Shown: in pieces, positions 6,423 through 14,329 of the stretch | How the letters are laid out: each line of letters opens with the position of its first letter | How positions within the stretch are numbered: position 1 is the first letter of the stretch | Assembly: GCA_016932955.1 (NCBI GenBank) | Contig: JAFGBV010000228.1 | Span: forward strand, 1 to 25,563 | Source: Anaerolineales bacterium | GTDB lineage: Bacteria > Chloroflexota > Anaerolineae > Anaerolineales > UBA4823 | DNA: 25,563 bases | Direction of reading: 5' to 3' | Notes under the pieces: model-generated | What the model was told of the DNA's origin: nothing | Databases searched by the model: none | Seen by the model: the letters and a program-made list of their open reading frames with translations, nothing else | Program-made: the position numbers and the translations under genes

Positions 6423-8975
6423 TTAGCGCACAACCATTGGTAAGTGGGTCAGCAAAAAAGGTTTGAAGGAGCGCTCGCCTCCATAGATGACAACCCCCTG
6501 GCTGGTGACCAGGGTCAGGCGGTAGTAGATGGCCTGACCTGGGGTGAGGTTGGTCAGGTTCAGGGATACATTGGTGGCAGCAGTGGAACCCAGCGGGGAA
6601 GGCGAGACATCGGTTGTGTTGGGATAGGGCCCGCCAGAGGTGGTGCCCCACTCGAATTTCGGGCTGACGGTGGGATCCGTGTAGGCTGTGGCAGTGCCGT
6701 TCAGCGTAGCGGAAGTTGGCGTAATATTGGTAGCTGGGCGCGTTTTAACATGGATGGTGGTGATCGCCGCGATGTACGCTTGCGGCTGGTTGGCTGCGGA
6801 TAAGAAATACCCGCCGGTATAAAGTGTTCCCGCACTACACGAGAGGGAAGCGACGGAATAGATCGGATTGGGCGCCCAATCATAGACTGCACCGCTGCTG
6901 ACATCCACGGCTGCCAGGCTGGAGCGATCCTCCCCGCCAACCTGGCTGAAGGTACCGCCGATAAAAAGGGTATTGTCGCTGAGGCAGAGATCGCTGACGG
7001 TCTCTGGGGCATAGGGGTAGAGAGTGCCATGCGCACCAGGATTCCAGGGAATGACTGTAGCAGTGAGATAACTGACGGCGGCAACATTCTCGCGCGCCTG
7101 TCCATTCACCGTGTCAAACTGGCCGCCGAGATAGATGGTGGTGGAGGAGAGAGCAATTGCCTCGACGCGAGGGCTGCCTCCGGCGTCAGTTACATTTGGA
7201 TTCCAGGCAATCAGGTTGCCGGTGTCCGCAGCGACCGCGCCGGCGTTGTTGCGCGGAGCGCCTTTCAGCGTGCTGAAATCTCCTCCGATATACAATGTTC
7301 CGTCGTAAATAGCCAGGGCATACACACTGGGTCCATTGGTATCCACAAACCAGGGCAGCGCAAGGCCGGTGGTGGGGTCGAGCGCAGCCAGGTTGAAGTG
7401 AGCTGCCCCACCAACATTGCTGAAGGAGCCGCCTACGAAGACGCGCGTGCCATCTGTGGCGATGGTGTAAACAGTATTATTTGCGTCGGGGTCCCAGGTG
7501 AGCAGGCTCCCGTCAGTTGCATCGACGGCGGCAAGGTAATTGCGCACCTGGCCATTGACTTCAGAGAATAGTCCCCCGAAGTAAAGGGTGTCATCAAGCA
7601 ATGCCATGCTCCTCACCCAGCCGTTGGGCTGGGGATCCCAATCCGACGGCTCGCCCGTCCTGAGATCCAGGGCAGCCAGGCTGCTGCGTTCCACGCCGCC
7701 CAGGCTGGTGAATCTGCCGCCAGCGAGCACGGCATCTGGGGTGGCCGCCAACGCAGAAACGCTGTTATTTAACTGCGGATCCCAGCTTAGGGCAGCGCCG
7801 TTGCTGGCATCGATGGCAGCGATATAGCCGTGGTCTTGCCCGCCTACCTGGTCGAAATCCCCGCCGATATAAACCACATCACTATGGCTGGTGATCGCCG
7901 TGACCCTGGGGTTCCAAGTACTTTCGGTGATATTCGGGTCCCAGTCAGTGATGGTCTCGCTGGTCAGGTCAAGGGCAGCCAGGTTGTTGCGGCTGAAACC
8001 GCCGATTTGGCCAAATTGACCGCCGATGTAGAGCAGATTGCCAGAGATATGCAAGGCGCTTACGCCGGGGATCATCCCGCCGCCGCTGGTGGCGGGATCC
8101 CAGGCGGTGACATTGCCAGTGTTCATGTCAAAGGCGGCCAGGTATTTGCGCGGCTGCCCATCGATCTGGGTGAAATAACCGCTCACGTAGAGGCGCGTGT
8201 TATATAACGCTAGGCTGAGAACAGACCCGGTTGGCGATGGATCCCAGGAGTTGGCCAGGCCGCTGTCGGGATCCAGTGAAGCCAGGAAATCCCGTGCTGC
8301 CCCGCCGGCATGGTCGAAATATCCGCCAACGATCACGGCATCCCCTGTAGCAGCCAGGGCATACACAGCAGTATTGAGCCCTGGAGAGGAGATGACAGGA
8401 GCCCAGGAGGTCAATGAGCCAGCGGCGGTGTTGATGGCGGCAAGATAGCTGCGCGCCTGTCCATTGACCTGGGTGAAGTCGCCGCCGATGTAAAGGGTAT
8501 TGCCGCTTGAGGCCATGGCGCGCACTACCCTGTTGGCCTCGAAATCCCAGGCGCTGTCTAGCGTGCCATCGGTAAGGATGTGCGCCAGGTTGCTGCGCGG
8601 GGTGTCGTCAACGGCGCTGAACTGACCGCCGATGTACCAGCCGCCACTGCCATCCTCAAGGATAACATACACTGAGCCGGCAACCCGCGGCCATGCCGTA
8701 TCCTGTACGGCGGTATCAGGGTCCAGGCCGACGAATCCACCCGTGGGCGGGCCGATGCGGTCGAACGAGCCGGCGATATAAAGGATATGTCCGGATAGAA
8801 GGGTATCCTGCACCGGCCCATTGGGCACCCACAGCTCGGTAGCCAGTGGAGGGGTGACCGCCGCGGCAGGCGCCTGGGTGGAAGCGGCAGCGGGCATGGC
8901 TGTGCCGATTGGGAGTAACAAGCTTGGCAGCAATGCAAAACAGATTACGTGCAGGATGATTGTTCTGGATTTCAT
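6423..8975 (-). CDS. Secreted protein with 14 delta-60-like propeller repeats and a C-terminal FnIII-like domain
   Basis: A protein of about 850 residues with an N-terminal signal peptide (MKSRTIILH, a hydrophobic core, then AAAS). Fourteen repeats of about 50 residues follow, each with a strand LYIGG-x-F, then a turn such as VNGQARSYLAAID and a WDP-type loop. They resemble delta-60/beta-propeller blades; 14 equals two seven-bladed rings. Residues about 745-840 look like a fibronectin type III domain (PATNITPTSATLNG, then LTPGQAIYYRLT). The C-terminus is LTHLPMVVR, very like the end of the protein at 21607-24801. The ATG at 8975 is chosen because AGGAGG (8983-8988) lies 7 nt upstream; a start at 8996 would put that site inside the gene. 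A surface-binding or structural role is likely. No catalytic motif was seen. Confidence 0.8.
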   Translation of the reverse strand: MKSRTIILHVICFALLPSLLLPIGTAMPAAASTQAPAAAVTPPLATELWVPNGPVQDTLLSGHILYIAGSFDRIGPPTGGFVGLDPDTAVQDTAWPRVAGSVYVILEDGSGGWYIGGQFSAVDDTPRSNLAHILTDGTLDSAWDFEANRVVRAMASSGNTLYIGGDFTQVNGQARSYLAAINTAAGSLTSWAPVISSPGLNTAVYALAATGDAVIVGGYFDHAGGAARDFLASLDPDSGLANSWDPSPTGSVLSLALYNTRLYVSGYFTQIDGQPRKYLAAFDMNTGNVTAWDPATSGGGMIPGVSALHISGNLLYIGGQFGQIGGFSRNNLAALDLTSETITDWDPNITESTWNPRVTAITSHSDVVYIGGDFDQVGGQDHGYIAAIDASNGAALSWDPQLNNSVSALAATPDAVLAGGRFTSLGGVERSSLAALDLRTGEPSDWDPQPNGWVRSMALLDDTLYFGGLFSEVNGQVRNYLAAVDATDGSLLTWDPDANNTVYTIATDGTRVFVGGSFSNVGGAAHFNLAALDPTTGLALPWFVDTNGPSVYALAIYDGTLYIGGDFSTLKGAPRNNAGAVAADTGNLIAWNPNVTDAGGSPRVEAIALSSTTIYLGGQFDTVNGQARENVAAVSYLTATVIPWNPGAHGTLYPYAPETVSDLCLSDNTLFIGGTFSQVGGEDRSSLAAVDVSSGAVYDWAPNPIYSVASLSCSAGTLYTGGYFLSAANQPQAYIAAITTIHVKTRPATNITPTSATLNGTATAYTDPTVSPKFEWGTTSGGPYPNTTDVSPSPLGSTAATNVSLNLTNLTPGQAIYYRLTLVTSQGVVIYGGERSFKPFLLTHLPMVVR

Positions 8976-8982
8976 AGCTAAT

Positions 8983-8988
8983 CCTCCT
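8983..8988 (-). promoter_or_regulatory. ribosome binding site fixing the propeller-protein start
   Basis: AGGAGG on the minus strand lies 7 nt before ATG 8975. It decides against the longer frame starting at 8996. Confidence 0.7.
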
Positions 8989-9152
8989 GAAATCAATTGT
9001 TTGGCGAGAGGGTGGGGTATTAATTGTGCGATAAAGCGAGTGCCTTAATCATACCATATTTCTCTGATTTTCCACGACAATATTGAGCCCTGATTTCTTT
9101 GGTGCGAGTAAATCGCGCACTGGCGATCACCCTGCCGTCCCGGATTCGGCGA

Positions 9153-10073
9153 TTACGATTGGGCGCGATGAACGAAGCGGCTGAAGCCGGGGCGTTTGCG
9201 CACTTGCAAGACTTCCACCTGGCGATAACCGGCTTGTTGCAGCCAGGGGGTGATATCGTGCTCGGCGAGGTAGATGGCCTGACGGGCCAGGCTGGAGAGG
9301 TGCTTAAAGATGGGCAGCAGGGCAGCCTGGTCTTGCTCCAGCAGGCGACCATAAGGGAGATCGGTGACGATGGCATCTGAGATCATGCGGCATTCCCGCG
9401 CCTCCAGGCGCTCCACAGGCATACTGTAGCCAAAGTGAGCCAGGTTGCGGCGAGACATGCCCACCATCTTCGGGTTGTGGTCTGAGCCACGCGCCTGTAT
9501 GCCTGACGCAGCCGCTTCAAGCAGGATCGCCCCCGTGCCGCAGAAGGGATCCAGGATCGTCTGGGCGGGTGGGCTGACCAGGTTCACCAGGGCGCGCGCC
9601 AGGCGGGCTGGCAGCGAGCTGGATGTACGGTAGGGCTTGGCATCATGCGTCCGGTAGGAGGCGTCGGCTTCATTGACGATTTCGCCCAGCCAAACGCCAT
9701 TTGCTTGTACGCCAATCAGGAAACGGTGTGTAGGTGTGGAAAGGTTGGGATAGGCTTTCAACGCATTAGCGATGGCAAGGATAGCTTGCGACTTACTAAT
9801 TTCTTGATGCGAGGAAAAGCGCAGGAATTCGACCCGAAAATTCTCGGCGGTGATTTGCATTTGAGCAACAGATTGAGCCAGTACATCGATCGTGGGGGCC
9901 GTGGCGATGCGGCGTACACCGGTGGTCACATAGGCTGCACGGGGGATGAACTCCAGACTACGGCACGGCGCCACGCCATCGGCATCCGGCCTGCCGCCAG
10001 TGAGGTTGACGCATTCGGCAGCCACCAGATCGTTGCCTGGCAGACGGGCGCATAGAGCCAGCAGTTCGCTCAT
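9153..10073 (-). CDS. Trm11/TrmG10-like RNA (guanine-N2) methyltransferase
   Basis: A 306-residue SAM-dependent methyltransferase. SAM motif I is ILDPFCGTGAILLEAA (173-188), an acidic residue follows in RGSDHNP (196-201), and motif IV is TDLPYGR (237-243), where the family norm is (D/N)PPY. These features and the N-terminal region ending FLIGVQANGVWLGEIV (about 118-133, THUMP-like) fit the COG1041 family, which makes N2-methylguanosine in tRNA. The N-terminus seems shorter than in archaeal TrmG10, so the THUMP part may be reduced. It begins 13 nt after the membrane methyltransferase gene and is probably the last gene of the operon that starts at 12577. No Shine-Dalgarno is obvious. The exact RNA target is unknown. 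Confidence 0.75.
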   Translation of the reverse strand: MSELLALCARLPGNDLVAAECVNLTGGRPDADGVAPCRSLEFIPRAAYVTTGVRRIATAPTIDVLAQSVAQMQITAENFRVEFLRFSSHQEISKSQAILAIANALKAYPNLSTPTHRFLIGVQANGVWLGEIVNEADASYRTHDAKPYRTSSSLPARLARALVNLVSPPAQTILDPFCGTGAILLEAAASGIQARGSDHNPKMVGMSRRNLAHFGYSMPVERLEARECRMISDAIVTDLPYGRLLEQDQAALLPIFKHLSSLARQAIYLAEHDITPWLQQAGYRQVEVLQVRKRPGFSRFVHRAQS

Positions 10074-10086
10074 AGAGAAGATGTGG

Positions 10087-10776
10087 TCAGAATATATGGG
10101 GGATCAGCCTCCAGGTATGCTGGCAGTAAGCTGTCCATTCCTGCCCAAATTCCTCTTGCATGAGCGCTTCCTCGTCCTGAATGCGCAACATGAGAACCGC
10201 CAGCAGCGGCAGACTGATGAGAAGTCCAGCCCAGGAGCGAAAGATCAGCGCCCCGCCCAGATCCAGCAGCATCACGCTCAGGTAGCGTGGATGGCGTATG
10301 CGATGAAAAACTCCGCCAGTGATCAGGTGGTGATCTTGCTGGATGGTGACTTCCTGGCTGTACATCTGTCCTAATGTCACACCTGACCAGAAGATGAACC
10401 AAAAACCGCCCGCTGTGAGGATCACGCCCAGCCAGCGCAGCAAAGGGGAATCGGGGAGGACGAGCAGGCTGCGGCGGTCGGCGAAGGGAAGGAAGAAAAG
10501 CATCAGGTATAGCAAGGCAATAACCCCCAGGCGCACGACGTGCTGGCGGGGATTCTGCTTACCGGGTGCTCCTTTGCCGCCGCGTATCCCGGTGGGGTCG
10601 TGATAGGCTTGCCACCCCACAGCCATTGCCAGAAGTAGCACCAGCACAGCGTACCCGCTGCGCGGCAGGCTGGCGAAATATCCACCCAGGTTACCCAGCC
10701 CCCAGCCCAGTAGGGGAACGCCCAGGTATATCAGGATGGTGGTGATTGTATATGCGATAGCCTGGATGTAATTCAT
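10087..10776 (-). CDS. ICMT/phospholipid-methyltransferase-like integral membrane methyltransferase
   Basis: A 229-residue polytopic membrane protein with hydrophobic segments at about 5-25, 41-56, 82-98, 115-132 and 166-198. The C-terminal half carries the ICMT/PEMT signature: G-VFHRIRHPRYLSVMLLDLG (155-174), acidic pair E202-E203, then FGQEWTAYCQHTWRLIPHIF to the end. This core binds SAM at the membrane face in isoprenylcysteine carboxyl methyltransferases and related bacterial lipid or quinone-type methyltransferases. The ATG overlaps the yigZ stop (ATGA), with AGGAG eight nt upstream inside yigZ, so translation is coupled. The bacterial substrate cannot be inferred. Confidence 0.8.
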   Translation of the reverse strand: MNYIQAIAYTITTILIYLGVPLLGWGLGNLGGYFASLPRSGYAVLVLLLAMAVGWQAYHDPTGIRGGKGAPGKQNPRQHVVRLGVIALLYLMLFFLPFADRRSLLVLPDSPLLRWLGVILTAGGFWFIFWSGVTLGQMYSQEVTIQQDHHLITGGVFHRIRHPRYLSVMLLDLGGALIFRSWAGLLISLPLLAVLMLRIQDEEALMQEEFGQEWTAYCQHTWRLIPHIF

Positions 10777-11420
10777 GACAGTTCTCCTGTAAGTGGGATC
10801 AATTGCACTGCCTCCTCCATAATCTCAGCGCTCAACTGGCCGGCGCTCAATTCCTGCAAAGAGGCCTGGAAGGCGGGAGTATGCTGTGTGGGGAGGCGCA
10901 AGGTGAGGGTGATATCGGCGGCAAAGGTTTCTTCCAAGATCTCTCCCTGGTGCTGGGCGACCAGCAGGCGCAGGCGCTCCAGCAGGTTGTAGGGGATGGC
11001 AAGAAGGAGCAGGTGAACGTGGATCTTCACCCCCCGCGGAACAGCCTCCACTACCTGGCGCACGGCATCGGAGTAGGCGCGTACCAATCCGCCGGTGCCC
11101 AATTTGGTACCGCCAAAGTAGCGGGTCACTACTACGGATACATCCCCCAGGCCAGAGCCGCGCAGGACAGACAAAGCTGGACGTCCTGCTGTGCCGGATG
11201 GCTCGCCGTCGTCTGAGCAATGTGAGATTTCACTCGCGCCGTGGCCGATGCAGTAAGCGGGAACGTTGTGCGAGGCATCGGCGAACTCGCGGCGGATGCG
11301 CGAGATGAATTGTTTGGCTTCTTCCACACTGAAGGCAGGTCCCAGCGTAGCAATGAAGCGGGAATTGACCACGCGCTGCTCAAGGCGGATCTCCTTCAGT
11401 GGGATGGGATAGGTGCTCAC
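10773..11420 (-). CDS. yigZ: YigZ/IMPACT family protein (UPF0029)
   Basis: A 215-residue protein from a GTG start. The N-terminal UPF0029 domain has SDDGEPSGTAGRP (69-81) and VTRYFGGTKLGTGGL (98-112), which are diagnostic of the YigZ/IMPACT family. The C-terminal part (about 140-205) matches the position of the ferredoxin-like DUF1949 domain of YigZ. Eukaryotic IMPACT acts in translational control through GCN1; the bacterial function is poorly known. GTG 11420 is chosen because it overlaps the stop of the upstream hydrolase (GTGA), whereas an in-frame TTG at 11435 lies deeper in that gene. It is the second gene of a four-gene operon. Confidence 0.9.
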   Translation of the reverse strand: MSTYPIPLKEIRLEQRVVNSRFIATLGPAFSVEEAKQFISRIRREFADASHNVPAYCIGHGASEISHCSDDGEPSGTAGRPALSVLRGSGLGDVSVVVTRYFGGTKLGTGGLVRAYSDAVRQVVEAVPRGVKIHVHLLLLAIPYNLLERLRLLVAQHQGEILEETFAADITLTLRLPTQHTPAFQASLQELSAGQLSAEIMEEAVQLIPLTGELS

Positions 11421-12577
11421 GGTAGGGAGTCCCAAACAGCATCAGCAAGGTTAATCCAACGCCGGCGTGCAGTTTCAGAATCTTGCAGGCGGTTGCAGGT
11501 GAATGCCATCACCAGGCCGGAGTCGAAATCGGCCCAGGCAATGCAGGTACCCTGGCCAGCATGGCCGAAGGTGCGCTGGGTGGAGCCTTTGCCAAGGATC
11601 TGTGCGCCGCGCGGTTCGGCATTCCACTCGCCGCCCAGCATAAAGCCCATGCCCCAGCGTACTTCCACCTGGAAGGCCTCATCCATTCCCTGGAAACCGA
11701 TGGCTGTGGCGGTTTGGATGGTTTCTGGCTTGAAGTAGTGCTGCCCAGCGTACTGCCCCTGGTTGAGTAACATCTGGAAGAATGCAGCCAGGTCGCGGGC
11801 TGTGCTATGCAGTGTGGCGGCAGGGATGGCAGCGCGGCGAAAAATGGGGATATTAAACACGCGCGCAGCATTGCTCTGCTCGGGGTGGCCACTGTAAATG
11901 CCTGCCGCGCGCCGGTTCCAGGCGGGGGGCAGGCCGAGGGCTGTATCGCTCAGGTTGAGCGGTAGTATAAAGTTCTTGGACATATACTCGCGGATGGACA
12001 GGCCAGTGATTCGGCGCACGATCTCGCCGAGGATCCAGCCAAAATTGACAAGATGGTAGCTGCAACGCTCTCCTGGTGGGTATTCTGCTGTGAGACGGGC
12101 CACGCTGCGCGTCACGAGAGGCCAGAAAGGCCACAGGGGCAGTTGGGTGTACAGCCCGCGCACTGGGATGCCCGCCTGGTGCAGCAGGGCATGGCGGATG
12201 GTGGCGGTTTCCTTCCCTTTGCAGGCGAATTCGGGCCAAACCTGTCCTATGGGAGTGTCATAGGTGATGCGGCCTTCTTCCACAAGGCGGTGGATGCAGG
12301 CAGCGGTGAAAGGCTTGGTGCAGGAGAATACCAGGAAGGGTGAATCAGGCGTTACCGGTTGTTTTCGCCCCAGGTGGGCGATTCCCTGGGCCAGGTCCAA
12401 CACTGGGCGTCCGTGGCGTAATAAGACAAGCTGTGCGCCGGGATGGAGATCGCGCTGGAGCATATCTTCGAAACAGCGGCGGACAGCATCCACGCCAGAG
12501 GGAGAGAGATTAACCTCGCCAGGGTCAGTGGGTTGCGTATAGTCGATTGGTGCAGTTAGCGTGGGGTTAAAAGCCAT
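11417..12577 (-). CDS. Beta-lactamase-related serine hydrolase (class C/EstB-like)
   Basis: A 386-residue serine hydrolase of COG1680. The nucleophile motif is S85-CT-K88 (FSCTKPF). Y174 in RCSYHLVNFGWILGE (171-185) provides the general-base tyrosine as in the YH-x(4)-G subgroup of EstB-like esterases, and F-G-H339-AG is the third motif. No signal peptide is visible, so it is probably cytoplasmic, which argues for an esterase or peptidase role rather than antibiotic resistance. GGAG lies about 9 nt before the ATG. It is the first gene of the operon that continues with yigZ and two methyltransferases, and is divergent from the gene at 12784. Confidence 0.85.
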   Translation of the reverse strand: MAFNPTLTAPIDYTQPTDPGEVNLSPSGVDAVRRCFEDMLQRDLHPGAQLVLLRHGRPVLDLAQGIAHLGRKQPVTPDSPFLVFSCTKPFTAACIHRLVEEGRITYDTPIGQVWPEFACKGKETATIRHALLHQAGIPVRGLYTQLPLWPFWPLVTRSVARLTAEYPPGERCSYHLVNFGWILGEIVRRITGLSIREYMSKNFILPLNLSDTALGLPPAWNRRAAGIYSGHPEQSNAARVFNIPIFRRAAIPAATLHSTARDLAAFFQMLLNQGQYAGQHYFKPETIQTATAIGFQGMDEAFQVEVRWGMGFMLGGEWNAEPRGAQILGKGSTQRTFGHAGQGTCIAWADFDSGLVMAFTCNRLQDSETARRRWINLADAVWDSLP

Positions 12578-12783
12578 CAGGAAGCTCCATAACAGCTGGA
12601 TTAAATCTAGATCATGTCTGAGGATAATTGTAACGCAGTTTCCATCCTTGAATATTGATAAACCAGCGGATCATTGGGGCGGATATATTTACTCCACCAA
12701 GGTAATTCCCAGACAGAAAAACCAGCAGGCGATTGGAGAATACTAAACTGCTGTTCAATGATTATGATAGAATTCACCCACTT
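12578..12783. other. divergent intergenic region
   Basis: This 206-nt gap separates the serine hydrolase operon (minus) from the cysteine hydrolase operon (plus). A TATGAT box at 12763-12768 may serve the plus-strand operon, with the ATG 15 nt further on. No hairpin, repeat or small gene was found, and no good -35 box is visible for either direction. Confidence 0.4.
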
Positions 12784-13455
12784 ATGAAGGAAAGTTACTT
12801 CACCCCTCAGACTCTGAGCGAGAAATCCCGCGAAATCTGCCAGTCGCTGGAGTCTGCTCGACGTAGCCGTCTGGAACGTTTCGATCCACTTCACTCGGCT
12901 TTTCTGGTGTTGGATATGCAGGAGTATTTCCTGCAGCCGGGCTCGCACGCCTATGTTCCCAGTGCCAGCGCAATACTTCCTGGTTTGCAGGCATTGGCAG
13001 AAGCTTACACCGCGCACCACCTACCGGTGATATTCACGCGGCATCTCAATACGGCTGGCAATTCAGGGAACATGAGCCGCTGGTGGCGTGACTTGCTGAT
13101 GGAGGAGAATCCGTTGAGCGCTATCACCCCCGCTCTGAATTTGGCCCAGGGCGAAATGATCGTGAAAACCCAATACGACGCATTCTACAATACCAATCTC
13201 GACACCTTGCTGCAAAGCCTCCAGGTGAGACAGTTGGTGATCGGGGGAGTGATGACCCACCTGTGCTGCGAGACCACAGCCCGATCAGCCTTTGTGCGCG
13301 GCTACGACGTGTTCTTCACCATTGATGGCACGGCAACTTATACCGAGGCGCATCACCGAGCAACGCTGCTGAACCTGGCACATGGTTTTGCGGTACCGGT
13401 GCTGGTCGAAGAGATCATTTCTATGTGTTCCAAAGCTTGCGTGGAATATGTATGA
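12784..13455 (+). CDS. Isochorismatase-fold cysteine hydrolase
   Basis: A 223-residue protein of the cysteine hydrolase (isochorismatase/nicotinamidase/biuret hydrolase) superfamily. The triad is visible as D44 (LVLDMQEYF), K128 (VKTQYDAFYNT) and C161 (GVMTHLCCETTAR); the residue after the catalytic Cys is also Cys. H88 and the preceding FTR lie where substrate or metal contacts fall in relatives. These enzymes hydrolyse amides or vinyl ethers of small metabolites. A longer frame opens at TTG 12733, but the ATG at 12784 follows a TATGAT box by 15 nt and gives a normal-length protein. It overlaps the next gene by 8 nt, so it belongs to a three-gene operon with a flavoprotein and a radical SAM protein. 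The substrate is unknown. Confidence 0.87.
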   Translation: MKESYFTPQTLSEKSREICQSLESARRSRLERFDPLHSAFLVLDMQEYFLQPGSHAYVPSASAILPGLQALAEAYTAHHLPVIFTRHLNTAGNSGNMSRWWRDLLMEENPLSAITPALNLAQGEMIVKTQYDAFYNTNLDTLLQSLQVRQLVIGGVMTHLCCETTARSAFVRGYDVFFTIDGTATYTEAHHRATLLNLAHGFAVPVLVEEIISMCSKACVEYV

Positions 13456-14329
13456 TGTAGCGATCATTGGCGCAGGACCAGCAGGAATTGCCGCAGCAGT
13501 GCAGTTGCAGCGTTATGGGATGCACTTTGTGCTGTTAGAACGTAGCGAGGCGGGTGGATTATTGCGCAACGCCAACCTGGTGGAAAATTACCCTGGCTTT
13601 CCGCAGGGTATCTCTGGGCCTGATCTGGTTCAGCGCATGGTGGCGCACCTGCAACAAGTGGATGTGCAGTTAACACTGGCTGAGGTGGAGAGCATGACTC
13701 ATGAAGAGGGCGTTTTTCACCTCTCCACAAATGCCGGTGAAGTGCAATCGTGCGTTCTGGTGGTTGCCTCGGGAACGAAGCCGCATCCATTTACCGATAT
13801 GGATGTTCCAAATAGCTTGCGAGCGCAGGTGCTTTACGAGGTACACTCCATTGCCCATGTTTCGGGGAAGTATATCGCCATCGTTGGGGCAGGAGATGCA
13901 GCTTTTGATTATTCGCTGAACCTGGCGCAGCGCAACCAGGTGATCATCCTGAACCGCGGCGAGAAAACCCGCTGCCTGCCCATGCTTTTTGAACGTGCCC
14001 TCCAGGTGCAGCACCTTGCATATCATACCAACACGCGTTTGGTGGGCGTGGTCGAGCACACCGAGGGTAGAATGCTGCTGGATTGTATCACCCCGAATGG
14101 GCGTGTGCAGATGGAAGCCGATATCCTGGTCGGCGCGCTGGGGCGCGAGCCACAGTTAGATTTCATCAGCCCTGAATTTCGAGCCGTCGCACAGGGGTTA
14201 GAAACCCAGGGGTTGCTTTATTGGATTGGAGATGTGCAGAATGGCCGATACCGGCAAACCTCGATCGCCGTGGGGGATGGCGTGAGGGCTGCGATGCGGA
14301 TTTACCACCGCTTGAAGGAGGATCTATAA
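13448..14329 (+). CDS. Thioredoxin-reductase-like FAD/NAD(P) oxidoreductase lacking CxxC
   Basis: A 293-residue flavoprotein. FAD site GAGPAG (8-13) is followed by E31, GGLL (37-40) and ENYPGF (46-51). NAD(P) site GAGDAA (147-152), ALGREP (230-235), GD (261-262) and TSIAVGDGVRAA (271-282) complete the two-domain fold of thioredoxin reductases. The redox CxxC that should stand just before the second nucleotide-binding motif is replaced by EVHSIAHVS (131-139). It therefore cannot act as a classical TrxR and more resembles ferredoxin/flavodoxin-NADP reductase-like members. ATG 13448 overlaps the end of the hydrolase gene, and its TAA shares one base with the next ATG. A natural inference is that it supplies electrons to the radical SAM protein encoded next. 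Confidence 0.87.
   Translation: MYDVAIIGAGPAGIAAAVQLQRYGMHFVLLERSEAGGLLRNANLVENYPGFPQGISGPDLVQRMVAHLQQVDVQLTLAEVESMTHEEGVFHLSTNAGEVQSCVLVVASGTKPHPFTDMDVPNSLRAQVLYEVHSIAHVSGKYIAIVGAGDAAFDYSLNLAQRNQVIILNRGEKTRCLPMLFERALQVQHLAYHTNTRLVGVVEHTEGRMLLDCITPNGRVQMEADILVGALGREPQLDFISPEFRAVAQGLETQGLLYWIGDVQNGRYRQTSIAVGDGVRAAMRIYHRLKEDL

Noticed and set aside
11417..12577. antibiotic-resistance beta-lactamase
   Set aside because: The serine and lysine motif is present, but no signal peptide is visible and the gene lies in a housekeeping-like operon; an esterase-type hydrolase is more likely.
13382..13447. extended N-terminus of the flavoprotein
   Set aside because: FAD-binding proteins of this type start just before the GxGxxG motif; ATG 13448 gives MYDVAIIGAG, and the extra part overlaps the hydrolase gene.
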